A DNA stretch of 64,000 nt from NCBI GenBank assembly GCA_902363135.1, contig CABIZF010000001.1, positions 434,001 through 498,000 on the forward strand, written 5' to 3'. The position numbers and the translations under genes are program-made. Source of the stretch: Lachnospiraceae bacterium (lineage in GTDB: Bacteria; Bacillota; Clostridia; Lachnospirales; Lachnospiraceae). Positions 61,115 to 64,000 of this stretch are shown here, in pieces. Each line of letters begins with the position of its first letter. Positions within the stretch are counted from its first letter, which is position 1. The notes beneath the pieces were generated by a model that saw only the letters and a list, made by a program, of their open reading frames with translations, was not told where the DNA came from and ran no database searches.

Positions 61115-62020
61115 TTGGAATATCAGGAGTTTGTAGAGCAGATCAAGCAAAAGGTGACAGAGCAGGCAGAGGAAGGGAGCAAAGTAAGTGTCAGCCGGAT
61201 TTTGAAAAACAATCTGGAGCCGGTCGATGGGCTGACAATTCTGCATCAGGGAGAAAACGTAGCGCGCGCGATCTGGCTGAATCCGTTATATCAGAAGTAT
61301 GAATATGGGATTCCGGTGGAGCGGATTGCGGAAGAGATTCTGGAATATCATAAAAAGGAACGACAGGAAGGAGTCTGTGATCTATCCTTTTATACGGATT
61401 TTTCGAAAGTGCAGGATCACATCGCATGTAAGCTGGTTCATTACGGAATGAATCGTACACTGCTTGAGGAGGTACCGCACCGCGCTTTTCTGGATCTTGC
61501 AGTGGTCTATTATTACCGGGTGGAGGATGAACGCTTTGGAAATGCAAGCATTTTAGTGAAAAATGATCACATGCGGATCTGGCATACCGATCCGGAGACA
61601 TTACATGCACTTGCCATGCGCAATACGCCGCGGCTGTTGCCGTATGAACTCACAGACATTCTGGAACTGATCCGTCAGATTTCCAATGTGGATTCCGGAA
61701 TGCTCCGGCAGGATCCACCGATGTATGTGCTGACGAATACGGAAAAAAGCTTTGGTGCTTCTGCCATCCTGTTTCCTGCAATCCTGCAGGCCGTCCGTGC
61801 GCGTCTGCAGTCCGATTACTATGTCCTTCCGAGCAGCATTCATGAATGTATCATTATTCCATCTGACGAACAACTGGATCCGGAAGCGCTGCATGAGATG
61901 GTAAAGGAGATCAACGAAGAGCACGTGGCACCGGAAGAACTGCTTGGCGATTCGGTCTACCGTTACAGTCAGAAAAGGCAGCGGCTGGAGATTGTCTTTT
62001 CGGCAGAGACAATTTTATAA
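61115..62020 (+). CDS. DUF5688-like protein
   Basis: A 301-residue soluble protein of unknown function, of a kind common in Lachnospiraceae. Visible features: NNLEPVDGLTILHQGENVAR, LNPLYQKYEYGIPVERIAEE, VPHRAFLDLAVVYYYRV and FGASAILFPAILQAV, then SSIHECIIIPSD near the C-terminus. Several related proteins take this family label, but I recognise it by overall resemblance only. No signal peptide or membrane segment. The TTG start 61115 has AAGGTGG upstream; the next ATG is far inside. It is isolated between a branched repeat and a tRNA gene. Confidence 0.7.
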   Translation: MEYQEFVEQIKQKVTEQAEEGSKVSVSRILKNNLEPVDGLTILHQGENVARAIWLNPLYQKYEYGIPVERIAEEILEYHKKERQEGVCDLSFYTDFSKVQDHIACKLVHYGMNRTLLEEVPHRAFLDLAVVYYYRVEDERFGNASILVKNDHMRIWHTDPETLHALAMRNTPRLLPYELTDILELIRQISNVDSGMLRQDPPMYVLTNTEKSFGASAILFPAILQAVRARLQSDYYVLPSSIHECIIIPSDEQLDPEALHEMVKEINEEHVAPEELLGDSVYRYSQKRQRLEIVFSAETIL

Positions 62021-62049
62021 GTAAATCGCATAAAATTGACAGAAAACAC

Positions 62050-62078
62050 TTTACATTTCAAAAAAATTGTGCTAGTAT
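62050..62078 (+). promoter_or_regulatory. tRNA-Arg promoter
   Basis: TTTACA (62050-62055) and TAGTAT (62073-62078), 17 bases apart, 18 bases before the tRNA. TTGACA at 62036 lies too far from this -10 to pair with it. Confidence 0.6.
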
Positions 62079-62095
62079 ATATCAGTATCTCGTAA

Positions 62096-62168
62096 GCACT
62101 TGTAGCTCAGGGGATAGAGCAGTGGTTTCCGGTACCACGTGCCGGGGGTTCGAATCCCTCCAAGTGCG
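62096..62168 (+). tRNA. tRNA-Arg (anticodon CCG)
   Basis: Cloverleaf: acceptor GCACTTG/CAAGTGC, D stem GCTC/GAGC, anticodon stem GTGGT/ACCAC with loop TTCCGGT (anticodon CCG, reading CGG), T stem GGGGG/CCCTC with loop TTCGAAT. All stems pair. CCA is not encoded; the discriminator is G. It is a single tRNA with its own promoter and terminator. Confidence 0.95.
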
Positions 62169-62179
62169 CTGATATAAAG

Positions 62180-62218
62180 GCGGAAGACTTGTTTTTATGC
62201 AGGCCTTCCGCTTTTTTT
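62180..62218 (+). terminator. Terminator after tRNA-Arg
   Basis: GCGGAAG (62180-62186) and CTTCCGC (62205-62211) followed by seven T. Confidence 0.9.
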
Positions 62219-62371
62219 CTTTGCAGGAAACTGCGTCCAAAAATGATTCTTTAGGAAAGATTAATAAAGCCTGCCTTTACTTTTCCGGTTGATTATGCTA
62301 AGATTAATTTGAATTTACATGAAATTATACAAAATTTATAAAAATTTCAGAACAGAAGGGAGATGCAGATC

Positions 62372-63313
62372 ATGGATAATTTCCGTGAATGGCTTTCGGA
62401 CAATCTCCGATATATTTTACTGGGGCTCGCAGTGATTTTACTGCTGATTATCGCGTTTTTTGCGATTAAGCTTGTGCGGGGGATTGGAAGCCCGAAGACG
62501 AGTGAGCCGGAGACGCAGGCAATCACAGAGACTGTAACAGAGGCAGCAAAGGATGATTCGGAGAATAAGCTGGTGAAGGAGACCGCAGATTCCGAGTTGC
62601 AGCAGTTGGTGGAGCAGTACTATACTGCGGTAGCTGCACAGGATTACGACACGTTACAGAGCATCAGCGAGAGCTTTACGGACGAAGATAAAAAAAAGGT
62701 CGAGAATGCTTCTTCAATCGAATCCTATAATAATATTGTGGTTTATTCGAAGAAGGGACTGACAGACGGTACTTACATTGTCTATGCGTACTGCGATGCG
62801 AAGATTACGGGCATTGAGACGACGGCGCCGCGGCTCGAAGAGCTGTATGTGCTCACAAATGCGGATGGCAAGCTTGTCTTCGGCGATGCAGACAGCAGTC
62901 AGGAGCTGCAGGATTATGTGCTGAAGATGCAGACGGATGCGGATGTTCAGGCACTGGTAAAGGATGTCAATGGTCTTCTTGACACAGCGATGGAGAAGGA
63001 TGCGGATCTTGCAGCCTATGTAGAGGCCCAGAAGAACAGTCAGAACTCCGGCAGTACGACGACCGGAGATGGTGATACGGGCGAAGCTGCGACCGGCAGC
63101 GATACTGCCACGACCATGCAGGCGACGACCGGTGTGAATGTGCGGGCAGAGGCATCTGAAAATGCAGCGATCAACGGTTCCCTCTATGCAGGCATGCAGG
63201 TCGAGGTGCTTGAAAATCTGGACAATGGCTGGTCTCATATCCGTTATACCGCAGATGGGACGACGATTGAGGGTTATGCAATGACGCAGTATCTGGAAGC
63301 TGTACAGAACTGA
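62372..63313 (+). CDS. Membrane-anchored protein with C-terminal SH3 domain
   Basis: A 313-residue protein with one N-terminal membrane helix (YILLGLAVILLLIIAFFAIK), a Thr/Glu-rich linker, an alpha/beta middle domain (about 70-210; SELQQLVEQYYTAVAAQDYD, YNNIVVYSKKGLTDGTYIVY), a Gly/Thr-rich linker and a bacterial SH3 domain at the end (GVNVRAEASENAAINGSLYA to YAMTQYLE). Probably extracellular and cell-wall-associated; no enzyme motif. ATG 62372 has GGGAG nine bases upstream; ATG 62363 abuts that box. The SH3 part resembles that of the 7656-9668 lipoprotein. Confidence 0.85.
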   Translation: MDNFREWLSDNLRYILLGLAVILLLIIAFFAIKLVRGIGSPKTSEPETQAITETVTEAAKDDSENKLVKETADSELQQLVEQYYTAVAAQDYDTLQSISESFTDEDKKKVENASSIESYNNIVVYSKKGLTDGTYIVYAYCDAKITGIETTAPRLEELYVLTNADGKLVFGDADSSQELQDYVLKMQTDADVQALVKDVNGLLDTAMEKDADLAAYVEAQKNSQNSGSTTTGDGDTGEAATGSDTATTMQATTGVNVRAEASENAAINGSLYAGMQVEVLENLDNGWSHIRYTADGTTIEGYAMTQYLEAVQN

Positions 63314-63354
63314 GAAAAGATCGGCAGATGACCGATTTGCTGAAAATGACTGAT

Positions 63355-63393
63355 GGGTGGAATGTTTCAGAACAGAGATATTCCACCCGTTTT
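63355..63393 (+). terminator. Terminator after the SH3 membrane protein
   Basis: GGGTGGAAT (63355-63363) pairs with ATTCCACCC (63380-63388), followed by GTTTTC. Confidence 0.8.
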
Positions 63394-63407
63394 CTATGTT
63401 CGGATAG

Positions 63408-63436
63408 TTGTGAATTGGGCGGGGATATGATAAGAT
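63408..63436 (+). promoter_or_regulatory. Promoter of the RluF-like gene
   Basis: TTGTGA (63408-63413) and TAAGAT (63431-63436), 17 bases apart, about 45 bases before ATG 63482. Confidence 0.55.
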
Positions 63437-63481
63437 ACTCTGGCGTAGAAAAGAAATTAAAGACAGGAAGCAGAGGATGGT

Positions 63482-64000
63482 ATGACACAGGGATTACAAA
63501 AAGAGACGGCCGATGGCGCGGTGAGGCTCAATAAATATATCAGTGATGCGGGCGTGTGTTCGAGAAGAGAGGCAGACCGGCTGATTGAGACGGGAAAAGT
63601 AGAAATTGACGGAATGGTGGCGACACTTGGCAGCCGGGTATGCCCGGGGCAGCGGGTAAAGGTAGACGGAAGGCTCATTTCCAGAGAGGAAGAGATGGTG
63701 CTGCTCGCGGTCAATAAGCCGCGAGGTGTCGTCTGTACAACCGATACACGGTGGGGAGATCAGACAATTTATGAGCTCCTGAACTATCCGAAGCGGATTT
63801 TTTCGATCGGCAGGCTCGATAAGGATTCAGAGGGTCTGTTACTGATGACGAATAACGGCGATATTCTGAATAAAATTATGCGTGCCGGCAATTATCATGA
63901 GAAGGAATACGTTGTCACGGTCGATAAGGAGGTCACACCGGAATTTTTGAAAAAGATGTCGGAGGGCATTTATCTGGAAGAACTGGATGTGAAGACGAGG
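63482..64000 (+). CDS. 23S rRNA pseudouridine synthase, RluF-like (3' end outside window)
   Basis: The frame from ATG 63482 stays open to the window end, 173 codons. An S4 RNA-binding domain comes first (RLNKYISDAGVCSRREADRL, KVEIDGMVATLGSRV), then the RsuA/RluB/E/F-type catalytic domain with VNKPRGVVCTT and the catalytic aspartate in SIGRLDKDSEGLLLMTNNGD. NYHEKEYVVTVDKEVTPEFL is typical of RluF. A GGAT-type ribosome site is weak. Modification of 23S rRNA is expected; the exact uridine depends on the missing part. Confidence 0.9.
   Translation, partial: MTQGLQKETADGAVRLNKYISDAGVCSRREADRLIETGKVEIDGMVATLGSRVCPGQRVKVDGRLISREEEMVLLAVNKPRGVVCTTDTRWGDQTIYELLNYPKRIFSIGRLDKDSEGLLLMTNNGDILNKIMRAGNYHEKEYVVTVDKEVTPEFLKKMSEGIYLEELDVKTR

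Overview
The window is about 64 kb of chromosome from an anaerobic Firmicute of class Clostridia, most likely a Lachnospiraceae member; the genus cannot be fixed from the sequence. Evidence: a SCIFF peptide with its radical SAM maturase next to secDF, a PolC-type polymerase, clustered infB-rbfA-nrnA-truB-ribF and rpsO-pnp, a hybrid cluster protein with an Fe-S partner, Glu/Thr/Ser-rich lipoprotein linkers, frequent GTG and TTG starts behind strong AGGAGG sites, and intermediate GC content.

Layout. 1-7.5 kb: translation and RNA metabolism (3' end of infB, rbfA, nrnA, truB, ribF, a DUF3592-like membrane protein, rpsO, pnp). 7.6-11.1 kb: a repeat-rich SH3 lipoprotein and an M18 aminopeptidase. 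11.1-13.4 kb: a small accessory patch with a branched palindromic repeat, a MATE exporter, IS3 and IS630 remnants and a second branched repeat. 13.4-15.9 kb (minus): aroA and tyrA. 16.2-19.1 kb: an EF-G-like GTPase and an SGNH hydrolase. 19.2-23.1 kb: scfA, scfB, secDF. 23.4-28.5 kb: a sugar ABC importer with a DUF4091/GH123-like protein, lying between secDF and recJ. 28.5-31.8 kb: recJ, a histidine phosphatase and an HPr-like protein. 32-35.6 kb: hcp, a ferredoxin-type partner and a divergent Crp/Fnr regulator (nitrosative/redox stress), then a small membrane protein.

36.1-42.5 kb holds the most interesting locus: an iron-chelate/corrinoid-type ABC importer (binding protein, permease, ATPase) followed, with overlapping or near-touching genes, by a NifH-like reductase and two nitrogenase-component-1-like subunits. 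It has a strong promoter with a perfect palindrome at the likely start site. No cofactor-assembly genes are present, so nitrogen fixation is unlikely; I infer import of a metal chelate or tetrapyrrole coupled to low-potential reduction in the cytoplasm.

42.6-54.5 kb: pheA, a DUF815 AAA ATPase, ppx and ppk (polyphosphate), ispG, polC. 54.5-58.7 kb: a YqeG-type phosphatase, then a cyclic-di-GMP-I riboswitch with a terminator ahead of a solute-binding lipoprotein and a hybrid histidine kinase, followed by a response-regulator fragment. 58.7-64 kb: pyrC (minus), efp, a DUF5688-like gene, tRNA-Arg(CCG), a membrane-anchored SH3 protein and the 5' part of an RluF-like pseudouridine synthase.

A second cross-cutting signal is a dispersed family of large branched palindromes (full copies near 11.1, 13.1, 31.2, 36.0 and 45.1 kb; decayed copies near 7.5, 58.7 and 60.9 kb). 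Different copies keep the same multi-stem architecture with different but still complementary stem sequences, often capped by GCGAAGC mini-hairpins. I could not match it to a named element.
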